DNA of 64,000 nucleotides from Lingula anatina (lineage: Eukaryota > Brachiopoda > Lingulata > Lingulida > Lingulidae): assembly GCF_001039355.2 (NCBI RefSeq), contig NW_019776185.1:31469-95468 (forward strand). The letters are read 5' to 3'. Of this stretch, positions 1-12,463 are shown piece by piece. Under the pieces are notes generated by a model. It worked only from the letters and a program-made list of their open reading frames with translations. It was not told the DNA's origin and searched no databases. Positions within the stretch are counted from its first letter, which is position 1. Each line of letters opens with the position of its first letter. Both the position numbers and the translations under genes were made by a program.

Positions 1-454
1 ATAGTCTCTCCGCCTCCCCACACGTCGTCCCTGCGGGGTACAGTAATTAAATCTCGGCTCCGTTCGCCATGCGGAAGCTACCTGAGAAATATTAAGTGCG
101 CATGCTCATCAGTTAAACTCGTGGTGAAGAAGGCATGGCGGCTGAAGGCGATCGAAGGAAAAAAGCTCTTCTTTTCTATTATCTTTGAAAACAGAGACGA
201 AAAAGGAATAATTTGGCCCGTAGAGCAGCAATGAATCGACTATCTAAGGAGATAATATCACCACAGATATTCACGGAAATATTAATGTTCGGAGCCGAGA
301 TTTAATTACTGTACCCCGCAGGGACGACGTGTGGGGAGGCGTGTGAGAGGCGGAGAGACTATTAAAAGATTAGGCGGTTTTTCTTTCATGTACGTCCGCC
401 ATTTTTAGGTCACCGGCTTTGTAAAGCCTGGCTTAATTCGTTGAGAATGCGCTC
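1..454. mobile_element. Fold-back transposon, right part (family M1)
   Basis: The sequence at 1-61 reappears as its reverse complement at 291-362, with 12 bases missing from the left arm. The pair encloses a 229-base loop, and a further tail runs to about 454. The tail (tccgcca.ttttaggtca) and the arms (acagtaattaaatctnggctc) match the element at 50191-50441. The left end is outside the window. There is no coding capacity. Confidence 0.75.
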
Positions 455-623
455 TAAGATTAGGGGCAGGCTGATGACTTGCTCTGATTCTATCTAATCA
501 ATAATATTAAATACTTTTGGAATCAAACTCCCTTCTTTATTTGAACATTGTGCAGAGAAATTCCCAAACACATTGGGAGAGAGAGGGGGGATGGGGGGGG
601 GGTGCCAATCTCTCTCTCTCTTT

Positions 624-669
<46 letters not shown>

Positions 670-2401
670 CAGCTTGTTGCCCTGTTGCCATAACCTCTTG
701 TGTCTTATCCCATCCTCTAGTCTTTATTTTTTGAAGTGTGTAATTATGGAGGAATGCCTGTTGATTTATGGGAATGGGATCTCATTTTCTGGATTCCTCC
801 ATGTTGGAAACTTTGATAAACAAGGTTGAATAGTTTTATAACAACCTAATAAAGGATACAATTTTTCTTAGTACTAGCCATTAATGACATATGCTACAAC
901 GAAAATACAGTTATTTGAAGATTGCCTCAGGTATGCTGTTCTTCACTAACACCAGAGAATCACTGTGGTGCACATTGCCATGTTGTTGTTATAAATGTTT
1001 TAGCTAAAACTGTAGCAATTATCTCAGAGGGTGACCTGACTGAAATAGTTTTCATGTTTGTGAGTTATAAATGGTTTTGGAATGCATAAGATAAGACAGT
1101 CATTTCACATCTAAAATTTCCCAAAGGCCCCTATGTAAAGGCATTTTCTTCACCATGATGTAGATATTAGTACAGCATTCAGTAGTAACAGTAACAGTTC
1201 AAAACGTGCCCACTCTTTTTGTACATTGCTCTACATTTCAGGGATGCCAAAGAAGTGGATGATAGATGATGCATGTGTACAAGAAACAGACAGATTCATG
1301 ATTAGATAAACAGAAGTTTAAATAAATTGATTTTCATTTTCACTTTTTACAACATTTACCCATGCCTAAGATAAGGATGGATTAATCGATTTAAAAAAAG
1401 TCAATTTTATTTTCCATCTCATCCCTTCACGTCCACCTGAATACCCACATGAAATGGTCAGTCAACACCTGACCAGCACATGACAGTCTCCAACAGTATT
1501 GTGGACGTCATCCATCAGGTAGATTTGTAGCCTTGTGCCTGACACTGCCCAGCTTGGTAGACATTGTGGACAGTGATTTACTGGCTTGGATTACATGATG
1601 ACCATGTTTGGCCGACACAGTGTTTGGTTGTGTGGTTGGTGTTCCTTATTTAAAAGTGCCACAGTATTTGGTTGATGTTCATTACAACTATATGAATGTT
1701 AAATGCACTTCGATGCTGTTTGTAAAAGGCAGTAACACTTTGGATATTTAGTATCTGTAGATCATTAAGTTGACCATGACGGTTAAAGCAAATGATTTTT
1801 CCTATATCTATGAAGATAAGAAGAAATAGCTGCAAAGATGGTGAAATAGGATTTTCATTGAATGTCTCTTGTGTATTGATCATAAAAAGTAGATTAAAAA
1901 TTTTTAAGAAACTAAACATTGACGAGTCAGTCACATGATCAATGTCCTTTGAGGGAGGGTCTAAAGCAAGCTTCAGAAAGCAAGCTTGCAAAGAGCATTG
2001 AGCTTTAACATGTGCTTTTGAAATGGATAATTAAAGCAGGGAGTTAAGTTTGGTGTAGCGCAGCAAGATTATTATTCATATTTCAAGTCATGAGTTAATG
2101 CAAGCATCCCATTCTATGTACGATGTTTATGAAGGGGAGTAGGAAGAGGGGTGCGTGACAGGGCATAGATGATTTAATGCCTCCTTGCACATAGACCAGA
2201 TTATATCTTCTATATACATATGTAAACATCCATATATATATAGTATAGATGTAAGTCATATTTAATCTGCGCAGGGTGTTTTCTAAGGGTGTGGCTATAC
2301 ACTTTGGGGTTAATGTGAGTTTATCACAGTGGTGGAAAAAAGTTACTTGTTCTTAATTATTTATTTATTCATATAACATGTTCTGTGCTATTTTATACCA
2401 C

Positions 2402-2440
<39 letters not shown>

Positions 2441-4092
2441 TTTTAATATGTGTCTCCTTGTCGGACTGAGGAAGTTGTGTACTTGCTTTAAGAGGTTGAA
2501 AAGGAAACAAGTGTTATTGTCATGGAATCATTTCAAAACCACGGATTTCTCAATGAGAAGTTTGGTGCTTTGTATTGCATATGTGCAGTTGCCTGTGCAG
2601 TTGCCTGTGCACATCTTTGTGTACTGTATATATTTACGTGACTATTTGTGAATGTTTTCATATCTTTTCATCATTAATTGATTTCATATATATGATGAGC
2701 ATCATGCTCTTGCTTAGAAGCACTTACACTAATAGATAAGTCAGTGAAACCGCACTAATAGTTTGTCCTAATTCGATCTTTATCCTTCTGCCATTGTTGT
2801 ATTGATATCTTTTGACTTTTGTACCTGATAACACGTCTATGTCCATGCAGTCCATCCTGCTATCATTGAACTAGTTGTAGGGCCTTTTTACTAGTGCCAT
2901 TGCAATTTGATCCTATATAGCCTACTTGGCAGATGTTTTCAGATTAGTTCCCTTACTTAATTGACACGTCTCCTAGACTTCCTCATTTGAAAGTGGTATG
3001 ACTTCATGCTTGTTAAGTGTTTGTCATTAAACTCTCTCCCTTCTCGAAAAAAATAATAATTAAGAGAAAGAGTGCAACAACATTATTATTAATTAAAACC
3101 TTGTAACCCTGAGTTTCGAGTTGAGTGTTTGGGAAATGGACTGCTACATTATCAGCATCCATTATAACATAGGGCAATTTCCAGAAACTTGGAAACTAGA
3201 TGCTGGGGTAGCACTAGCACTCGCCAATTTAGCCAAATGCTAAAACTGACTTAAATTGGCTAAACAAAAATGACTTGATTTGATGAATTTTAGTCAAATT
3301 AAAACCATTTCACAACAAATTGACAAAAAAGTGATGATTTGGCTAAGCGAAAAAAATTGCTAGCGCTACCCCAGAGATGTGTTTTCGATGGTGTAAGTTC
3401 CTTGCTAACATATAGTGGCCTGAAGATAAATGGTAAGGAAGAGGTAATGGCATGATTTCCCATGCTTCTAATTAGAACTGTTGCACATAATGTGCTGTAA
3501 TGAATACTGTACAAACATTACTACCCAGGGTTAGGTCCATCGTTTTTTAGCTTCACAGACAAACACAGACTGTTGTTTTAAGGTCATATTGACATGAAAC
3601 TCTAGGAACTCAGCAAGTAGAACTTGGTATACCATGCACATATGAAAATGTCCTAAAGTCATATTTTCTGTCTACATATATATATATATCTTGTAATGCT
3701 ACTTATTTTTCCCAATTAGGATAAGTCCTCTCAAAAGAAATTTACTACGATGTCAATATTTCCTTTCGAAATGTGCAGGAAGACATGGTGGTCAAGGTGA
3801 CATGTTTGTCATTTAGAACTTAATGATACTGTAGTTGTATTTTGTAAAGGTATGAGACGGGGAAACACCAGTGGTTTGAAGAATCTCTGATCCTCTCCAT
3901 TTTGATTATATTACCTATGCATATGATGTTTTCAGTCTGTCGTCTGTTTACTTTCATTATATCAGTCATAACATTCTATGTTACCACTCCTTACCTCTTG
4001 ACTAATTGATAATCTTCAAGACAGAAAATTAATTAGTATGAGTACTTTCTTTGACTGGCATGTTCCCCCTCTCTTATTTAATAGTTATAATT
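455..4092. repeat. Duplicated block A, copy 1
   Basis: Near-identical to 4426-7989. It differs by scattered substitutions, microsatellite lengths and a few small indels in the first half; the second half is almost exact. It ends exactly at the single N (4093). No gene was recognised; it holds TC and TTTA microsatellites and the small TIR element. Confidence 0.92.
3203..3374. mobile_element. Small TIR element with 5-bp target duplication, block A copy 1
   Basis: 172 bp, ends CTGGGGTAGC / GCTACCCCAG, then inner inverted tagccaaat / atttggcta. AGATG is directly repeated at both borders. No ORF of its own is convincing. Confidence 0.8.
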
Positions 4093-4093
4093 N
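4093..4093. other. Assembly gap (single N)
   Basis: One N at the exact end of block A copy 1. Confidence 0.95.
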
Positions 4094-4425
4094 ATGACCC
4101 TCCAACAATTTACTATATTTACAAATCTCCCTTTGTGGGTGCTCAACTGTAATACTGTTGTCATTACTGGATGTGAAGTGCTTTCACTTAATAGACGACA
4201 TAAATTCAATATTTTTATTTTTTCTTTCTTGTGGAAGTGAATGAGTCATAAGTTACATGTACTTAGAATTGTGTCAACGGTGATTTATTCCTGTAGTTAT
4301 CCCTGTGTGGTGGTTTTAAAGTATCGATTTCTATTGTAGGCGTCCCCAGATGAAAGGATGCCCAGAACCTTGCTAAACTTAGAGAAGCCGAAAAGTGTAC
4401 TTGGTCTTGAGATAGGAATCGTATT

Positions 4426-6496
4426 TAAGATTAGGTGCAGGCTGATGACTTGCTCTGATTCTATCGAATCAATAATATTAAATACTTTAGGAATCAAACT
4501 CCCTTCTTTACTTGAACATTGTGCAGAGAAATTCCCAAACACATTGGGAGAGAGAGGGGGGATGGGGGGGGGGGGTGCCAATCTCTCTCTCTCTCTCTCT
4601 CTCTCCAGCATGTTGTCCTGTTTCCATAACCTCTTGTGTCTTATCCCATCCTCTTTATTTTTTGAAGTGTGTAATTATGGAGGAATGTCTGTTGATTTAT
4701 GGGAATGAGATCTCATTTTCTGGATTCTTCCATGTTGGAAACTTTGATAAACAAGGTTGAATAGTTTTATAACAACCTAATAAAGGATACAATTTTTCTT
4801 AGTACTAGCCATTAATGACATATGCTACAATGAAAATACAGTTATTTGAAGATTGCCTCAGGTATGCTGTTCTTCACTAACACCAGAGAATCATCGTGGC
4901 ACACACTGCCATGTTGTTGTTATAAATGTTTTAGCTAAAACTGTAGCAATTATCTCAGAGGGTGAACTGACTGAAATAGTTTTCATGTTTGTGAGTTATA
5001 AATGGTATTGGAATGCATAAGATAAGACAATCATTTCACATCTAAAATTTCCCAAAGGCCCATATGTAAAAACATTACCCTTTGCCTTGATATAAATACT
5101 AATACAGCATTCAATAGTAACAGTAACAGTTCAAAACGTGCCCACTCTTTTTGTACATTGCTCTACTTTTCAAGGATGCCAAGGAAGTGGATGATAGATG
5201 ATGTATGTGTGCAAGAAACAGACAGATTCATGATCAGATAAACAGAAGTTTAAATAAATTAATTTTCATTTTCACTTTTTACAACATTTACCCATGCCTA
5301 AGATAAGGATGGATTAATCGATTTAAAAAAAAAAAGTCAATTTTATTTTCAATCTCATCCCTTCACATCCACCTGAATACCCACATGAAATGGTCAGTCA
5401 ACACCTGACCAGCACATGACAGTGTCCAACAGTATTGTGACCATCATCCATCAGGTAGATTTGTAGCCTTGTGCCTGACACTGCCCAGCTTGGTAGACAT
5501 TGTGGACAGTGATTTACTGGCTTGGATTACATGATGACCATGTCTGGCCAGCACAGTGCTTGGTTGTATGGTTGTGTTCCTTATTTAAAAGTGCCACAGT
5601 ATTTGGTTGATGTTCATTACAACTATATGAATGTTAAATGCACTTCGATGCTGTTTGTAAAAGGCAGTAACACTTTGGATCCGTGACGGTTAAAGCAAAT
5701 GATTTTTCCTATATCTATGAAGATAAGAAGAAATAGCTGCAAAGATGGGGAAATAGGGTTTTCATTGAATGTCTCTTGTGTATTGATCATAAAAAGTAGA
5801 TTAAAATTTTTAAAGAAACTAAACATTGATGAGTCAGTCACATGATCAATGTCCTTTGAGGGAGGGTCTAAAGCAAGCTTCAGAAAGCAAGGTTGCAAAG
5901 AGCATTGAGCTTTAACATGTGCTTTTGAAATGGATAATTAAAGCAGGGAGTTTAGTTTGGTTTTGCTCAGCAAGATTATTATTCATATTTCAAGTCATGA
6001 GTTAATGCAAGCATCCCATTCTGTGTACGATGTTTATGAAGGGGAGTAGGAAGAGGGGTGCGTGACAGGGCATAGATGATTTAATGCCTCCTTGCACATA
6101 GACCAGATGATATCTTCTATATACATATGTAAACATCCATATATATATAGTATAGATGTAAGTCATATTTAATCTGCGCAGGGTGTTTTCTAAGGGTGTG
6201 GCTATACACTTTGGGGTTAATGTGAGTTTATCACAGTGGTGGAAAAAAGTTACTTGTTCTTAATTATTTATTTATTCATATAACATGTTCTGTGCTATTT
6301 TATACCACTTATTTATTTATTTATTTATTTATTTATTTTAATATGTGTCTCCTTGTCGAACTGAGGAAGTTGTGTACTTGCCTTAAGAGGTTGAAAAGGA
6401 AACAAGTGTTATTGTCATTGAATCATTTCAAAACCACGGATTTCTCAATGAGAAGTTTGGTGCTTTGTATTGCATATGTGCAGTTGCCTGTGGGCA

Positions 6497-6529
<33 letters not shown>

Positions 6530-7989
6530 TCGTGACTATTTGTGAATGTGTTCATATCTTTTCATCATCAAGTGATTTTATTTACTAGTATATATATGAT
6601 GAGCACCATGCTCTTGTGTAGAAGCACTTACACTAATAGATAAGTCGTTGAAACAGATTGTCCTAATTCGATCTTTATCCTTCCGCCATTGTTGTATTGA
6701 TATCTTTTGACTTTTGTACCTGATAACACATGTCTATGTCCATGCAGGCCATCCTGATATCATTGAACTAGTTGTAGGGCCTTTTTACTAGTGCCATTGC
6801 AATTTGATCCTATATAGCCTACTTGGCAGATGTTTTCAGATTAGTTCCCTTACTTAATTGACACGTCTCCTAGACTTCCTCATTTGAAAGTGGTATGACT
6901 TCATGCTTGTTAAGTGTTTGTCATTAAACTCTCTCCCTTCTCGAAAAAAATAATAATTAAGAGAAAGAGTGCAACAACATTATTATTAATTAAAACCTTG
7001 TAACCCTGAGTTTCGAGTTGAGTGTTTGGGAAATGGACTGCTACATTATCAGCATCCATTATAACATAGGGCAATTTCCAGAAACTTGGAAACTAGATGC
7101 TGGGGTAGCGCTAGCACTCGCCAATTTAGCCAAATGCTAAAACTGACTTAAATTGGCTAAACAAAAATGACTTGATTTGATGAATTTTAGTCAAATTAAA
7201 ACCATTTCACAACAAATTGACAAAAAAGTGATGATTTGGCTAAGCGAAAAAAATTGCTAGCGCTACCCCAGAGATGTGTTTTCGATGGTGTAAGTTCCTT
7301 GCTAACATATAGTGGCCTGAAGATAAATGGTAAGGAAGAGGTAATGGCATGATTTCCCATGCTTCTAATTAGAACTGTTGCACATAATGTGCTGTAATGA
7401 ATACTGTACAAACATTACTACCCAGGGTTAGGTCCATCGTTTTTTAGCTTCTCAGACAAACACAGACTGTTGTTATAAGGTCATATTGACATGAAACTCT
7501 AGGAACTCAGCAAGTAGAACTTGGTCTACCATGCACATATGAAAATGTCCTAAAGTCATATTTTCTGTCTACATATATATATATATCTTGTAATGCTACT
7601 TATTTTTCCCAATTAGGATAAGTCCTCTCAAAAGAAATTTACTACGATGACAATATTTCCTTTCGAAATGTGCAGGAAGACATGGTGGTCAAGGTGACAT
7701 GTTTGTCATTTAGAACTTAATGATACTGTAGTTGTATTTTGTAAAGGTATGAGACGGGGAAACACCAGTGGTTTGAAGAATCTCTGATCCTCTCCATTTT
7801 GATTATATTACCTATGCATATGATGTTTTCAGTCTGTCGTCTGTTTACTTTCATTATATCAGTCATAACATTCTATGTTACCACTCCTTACCTCTTGACT
7901 AATTGATAATCTTCAAGACAGAAAATTAATTAGTATGAGTACTTTCTTTGACTGGCATGTTCCCCCTCTCTTATTTAATAGTTATAATT
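4426..7989. repeat. Duplicated block A, copy 2
   Basis: Partner of 455-4092 (3564 versus 3638 bases). Copy 1 is preceded by a transposon end, copy 2 by 332 bases of unrelated sequence (4094-4425), and copy 2 continues without a break into 7990. Confidence 0.92.
7100..7271. mobile_element. Small TIR element, block A copy 2
   Basis: The same element as at 3203-3374, duplicated with its host block, including AGATG flanks. The left arm here is the better match (CTGGGGTAGCGCTAGCA). Confidence 0.8.
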
Positions 7990-8098
7990 GTATCTTTTTG
8001 GGCATTGAGTTCATTTTTTGCATTTTGCTAAATAGCTGCAAAATAGTAATGATTTATAAGACATTGTCAACCTCTAAGGATAAGTAAATTATCTTTCA

Positions 8099-8137
<39 letters not shown>

Positions 8138-9088
8138 CGTGCAAGAATAGACAGTGTCTCACTCAGCCCCATAGTTTTAATAGATTGGTTGGCACGAACA
8201 TTTCTCCTTAGGTGACAGAGTATGGCTCAGGCCCAGCATGTAATTATCAAATTGCCAAAGGTCTTTGGTATCAAAATATTCATGTGGTTGTCCTTTGATC
8301 TCTCATTGTTTAGTATGATGGATACAGGTGAAGTATATAATATACACCTGGAGCCAATGCAAAGGTATAGGCTTAATTCAAGTCGTATGAAGGAAATTTC
8401 TGTTTGTGTTTCAGAACCGCAAATTACTGACTTCAACCCCTGAATTAATGGCCTGAAATGGCCATTGCATGTTTAATTTTATCAAAAATACAGACTCTGA
8501 GCATCGAGTTATATTAGGAAACCCATAACTGCATGTGTTTGTTTGTGTGTGAGAGTGTAAATTATATATGCATCATGATCTAGATCTGATGTCTATGTCC
8601 TAAATTTATGTGCCCATATGTGCCAGCTTTTTCATTTTCAAATCTCCATATGTGCATGCTTCTTGCTATGATCAGGTGTATTTGTAAGAAGTAGAAATGA
8701 AGAAGCTGACCTGCACTGCCAGTGACACTGAAACATGGCCCATAGTCTTTTAGTAGTGGTTACTGGTAGTTACGGATGAAAACACATGCAATGACACACT
8801 TTGAAAATGATTCTCCTTGGATTTTAACATGCCATTTTCTTTTAATGATAGTTGCATAGAATGTGCTCAAGGGATGTGAACTAAATGAATGATAAAGAAT
8901 TAGACCTACCCGGCAGTGGAACTGTTTTAAAATTGGAACCACACCTAAAACAACATGGGGAAAAACCAAGATACTAGTATGTAGCTATTGAACACATATT
9001 ACATTTTTGGTGTATTCCTAGTTTTCACAAATTTACAAAAAAAAAAAAAAAAAAAAAGAGAGAGAGAGAGACAGGACTCGCCAAATCA

Positions 9089-9325
9089 TTAGAAATCAAG
9101 ACTTGGTCTATATTCAAGGAGATCAGTGTGATCCAGCATTGTAAACAGCAGAAGATATATTGTTTTAGAGTAGAAGATATGGGCGTTTCTGTAATTAATT
9201 GATAAAAACTGCCATATTGTTGAATTGATGGTATTTTTTATCTTTGACAATTGCCTCTTCAGTCTGTCACTTGTTTTACCTACATAAAGTACAGGTATAC
9301 TATTGCAAGGAAGTTGTACTAACAA
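9089..9325 (-). pseudogene. Possible GIY-YIG-like remnant of a retroelement
   Basis: A 78-residue minus-strand frame includes IPVLYVGKTSDRLKRQLSKI, which resembles the YVGKTxxxLKxR core of GIY-YIG endonucleases carried by Penelope-like elements. Neighbouring residues do not match anything I recognise and there is no reverse transcriptase nearby, so this is at best a short fossil and may be chance. Confidence 0.25.
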
Positions 9326-10898
9326 GTGTAAAGATTGATATTTTTAAAATAGTTCACTAATTATTCAGTATGTACGTTTTCTAGTCACATCTATCGCACA
9401 GAGAGCCAAAATATAGTCCTGCACCCTTCTCATTTAATCCAGAGTTTGTGTGGGCTTTTTCTACGTCAATAGACACGGTTTTTTATCAGTGACTTCACTT
9501 GTCACCGACTGCAGAGATAACAGTACCACTAATAATAATAATAATGATTTATTGGTCCCTGTTACATTATCAGATTTGCGAGTTTTTCACTCTACTAAGA
9601 ACAAACATTTGCACATTCATACATTTATAATGATTACAGCTTGTTATGTACGGTAATGAATATAAAATTTTCAGCATGCTTGGGATATATGTGTTTCCAA
9701 ATTTACTAGTAGTAAATACTGATATGTAGAATTGAGAGATATATAGCAAATGTAAATTGTCAATGACTGTTCAGTCAGAAGATAGTATTCTTTTGAAATG
9801 CAAGCATTTCTTTAAAAGCAAAATCAATAAAAATGGTATTTTTCAAATGGGTTCTATCACTACATACCAGAAGCCAGAAAAGTTGCATTAATTGCCCTTG
9901 AAACCAGAGGAAATTATTCCCATGAGAAACATGTGGATCAACAAAAGTTTTTTTGTCTGATAACGATATTCCCCAGTGGATCTGTGCTGTCATATTTGGT
10001 GCACCTGGAGGCTTTGAGTCATTGGATTAAAGTCAGATTTAGAGGAAGGCGTGAATAATTTTGTCTGGGGTGGTGTTGATATCTGGCATCCAGAAGCCAG
10101 GTGAATCAATTAATTTGTCATCTAATTAATTGATCTGGAATGAAATTATTGGATGTTTAACAAAGTATGTGGTTCAGGTTTTGTAGGCACCTTGAAATTC
10201 TCGGGGTGGTCTATTCGACATTGACACTGGGCCTACACCAAATAAGATACCAGGCTGGCCTGTAATATTTTAGGGGTATGTGCATTTACTTGCCCCTATA
10301 TCTGTGTATTGGGGTCAGAGGATTCTTTAACATGGACTGTGGTTCAGTAGAATACATGAGTTCAGATTTTCAATTTATAGCCCACAATTTCACATATAAT
10401 GGTGTAAATTATATTCTGTACTTAAGGTATAAAACTGTATCATTACACTTTGAGAGATTGAGAGAGAGAGAGTAACCTAAAAAAAAGCTTTTGAAAGTGA
10501 GTAAAAAACCCCAAAAACATAATTAATTCTCTGAACCTATACTGTATCATTTGTTACACTAAACCATATTGCTATGTAAAGAGCTTGAGTTATGATAAGT
10601 GCAGATGTATACATGAACTGGAGAGTTTATATCCTCTGACTCCTCTCTGGAAATCTAGAATTACGGTTATTACTCAAAAAATTGTGAATAACAACCCTAA
10701 TTTTAGATTTTTAAGAAGGATGTAAGTGTTTCAAATTAATCACTTTTCAATATGTTCTTTTATTTTGAATTTTTTAAAAATTATTATTTGGTGACTCACA
10801 GATCTACTTTTAGACTGTAAACCAGAATACCATCCGGAAGTATCAGATCAAACTTTTAGGTTTCAGAAATCTTGATTTTACTTAATTTTGTTTCCATT

Positions 10899-11084
10899 GA
10901 TTTTGTACACCCTCCCCCCATTCAAACCAGGTAGCGTTTACTTTAATTTGTCAACACAAATGAAGAACTTAAAAGGAAACAGTAGTAAGTTGATTTTGTA
11001 CACCCTCCCCCCATTCAAACCAGGTAGCGTTTACTTTAATTTGTCAACACAAATGAAGAACTTATAAGGAAACAGTAGTAAGTT
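10899..11084. repeat. Tandem duplication, 2 x 93 bp
   Basis: 10899-10991 and 10992-11084 differ at one base (ttaaaagg versus ttataagg). Each begins gattttgtacaccctcc. No coding role seen. Confidence 0.93.
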
Positions 11085-11746
11085 GCCTGGCTATGAAAGA
11101 TTGCATGGATTTACCTTAATGTGTTTTGTCAGGTGAGCAAGGGTGTTCACCTCACAGAATAACCAGGCAATTTACTCTGTAACTTAAAATGAAATAAAGC
11201 TAGTAACTATTTAGAATTTACGTTAAAATTATCCATGTTGTACTAGGATGGCTCCTCGTAGGCAGTTGTTTCGTGAATGAAGTCAATTATTCTCAGTAAA
11301 TCTGTGGCTAGATGATAGGGAATTAGAGACATTTCCAGCTGTCTCCACTTGCAGGATCTGTGTTTTACCTGTAGGAGAGCAGTGTAGAAACATGGCCCCA
11401 CTCTTTGCAGGTTAATGTAGGAAAACTATGCCACCCGGCACAGGTTAAGAAGGTATACTGTGGAGAATGCAAGCTGTAAATATCAGCATATGGCTGTAGT
11501 GATAATGTTAGTGGAAGGAATAAAAGGGATCTGATTGTAAGCGTATGTGTTTTTTATCTACAAGGGGAAGTTGGATATAAAAAAGGCCATGAACAAGGAT
11601 ATTGTTAGAGCATTGTTTGAAATGTGGGTGTTGAGGATTGATAAAAGACTTGTCGATATAATTATTTGTAAATTTATCTTCAACAGTGAGGGGAGATGAG
11701 GGGGGGGGGCATAGTTTGTTTGACAGTCTCCCATCATGATCTACAC

Positions 11747-11956
11747 TCTTAGACCCCATTTCCATAGATTTTAGATCGATCTATCCCTGTGGGGAGTCTC
11801 ACTAGATTACTGTCAGCTTGGCCAGCTTAAGCATCTGTCCAGCCTACTAAAAGCTGTAAGGGGGTAATTAACAATGGTGCGCGCTCGGCTGACTGCAATT
11901 TAGCGTGAACCCCCAGGGAGTTAGGTTGATCTAAATCTCTGGGAATACACCCTTAG
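11747..11956. mobile_element. MITE, family M2, copy 1
   Basis: A non-coding element with inverted ends around ATAGATTTTAGATCGATCTA and its complement GATCTAAATCTCTGGGAAT, bordered by CTTAG on each side. Related copies are at 32859-33089, 34615-34867 and 62641-62860. Confidence 0.75.
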
Positions 11957-12040
11957 AGCCCATCCAGAACAAGCTGATCTGCAGACTAACAGATTCGCGT
12001 ACAAAATGGCTAATCCACTTAAAAGCAATGATGCTAATTC

Positions 12041-12155
12041 CCTGATGGTCTCCCCACCTCCACAAGCACCATCGATACAAGGGTCTAGCAATTAAAACTC
12101 GGACCCAAGATTTAATCCATTTAATGGCCTGTGTGGAGGTGGGGAGACCATCAGG
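12041..12155. repeat. 24-bp perfect inverted repeat (fold-back)
   Basis: CCTGATGGTCTCCCCACCTC with four more bases at the left is matched exactly by its reverse complement ending at 12155. The loop contains agcaattaaaactcgga, similar to the M1 core (cagtaattaaatctcgg), so this may be a diverged M1 relative. Confidence 0.7.
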
Positions 12156-12463
12156 AAACTAGGATGGCTTGCTTTTTAGTGTGGTCGGACATATTTAGTG
12201 GGTGGATCAGTTATTGCGTGGATCATTGGTTCTGAATACACTCTTAGTACTTCAAATGGCCCCAAGTATTGATTGAGTAGACATATAGAGTTTTTAAAAA
12301 AATCCTGGCTGTCTTTGAAAAAATCATTAAACTCCGGGCAGGGATTAGGGTAATGAAATCCCCTTAAAAACACTCAGATGCCATTTTTATTAAATAATGC
12401 ATGAAAAAATGAAGATTACTGTATGAAGCTCTTTTATTGAATTTTTTTCTTGTATATTTTCAG

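Larger units (their letters stand above)
7990..12463. other. Non-coding stretch upstream of the first F-BAR exon seen
   Basis: Apart from the transposons, the 93-bp repeat, poly-T at 8102-8135 and poly-A/(AG)n at 9038-9070, I see no exon. It is probably the long first intron of the FNBP1-like gene, since the exon at 12464 needs an upstream start exon. Confidence 0.6.

Noticed and set aside
494-829. Open frames on both strands through the TC/AG microsatellite near 600-670
   Set aside because: Pure dinucleotide translation (RERE / SLSL) with no exon signals; the same in the block A copy near 4580-4610.
3299-3514. 71-codon minus-strand frame, identical at 7196-7411
   Set aside because: Its identity in both copies only reflects block A duplication; it overlaps the small TIR element.
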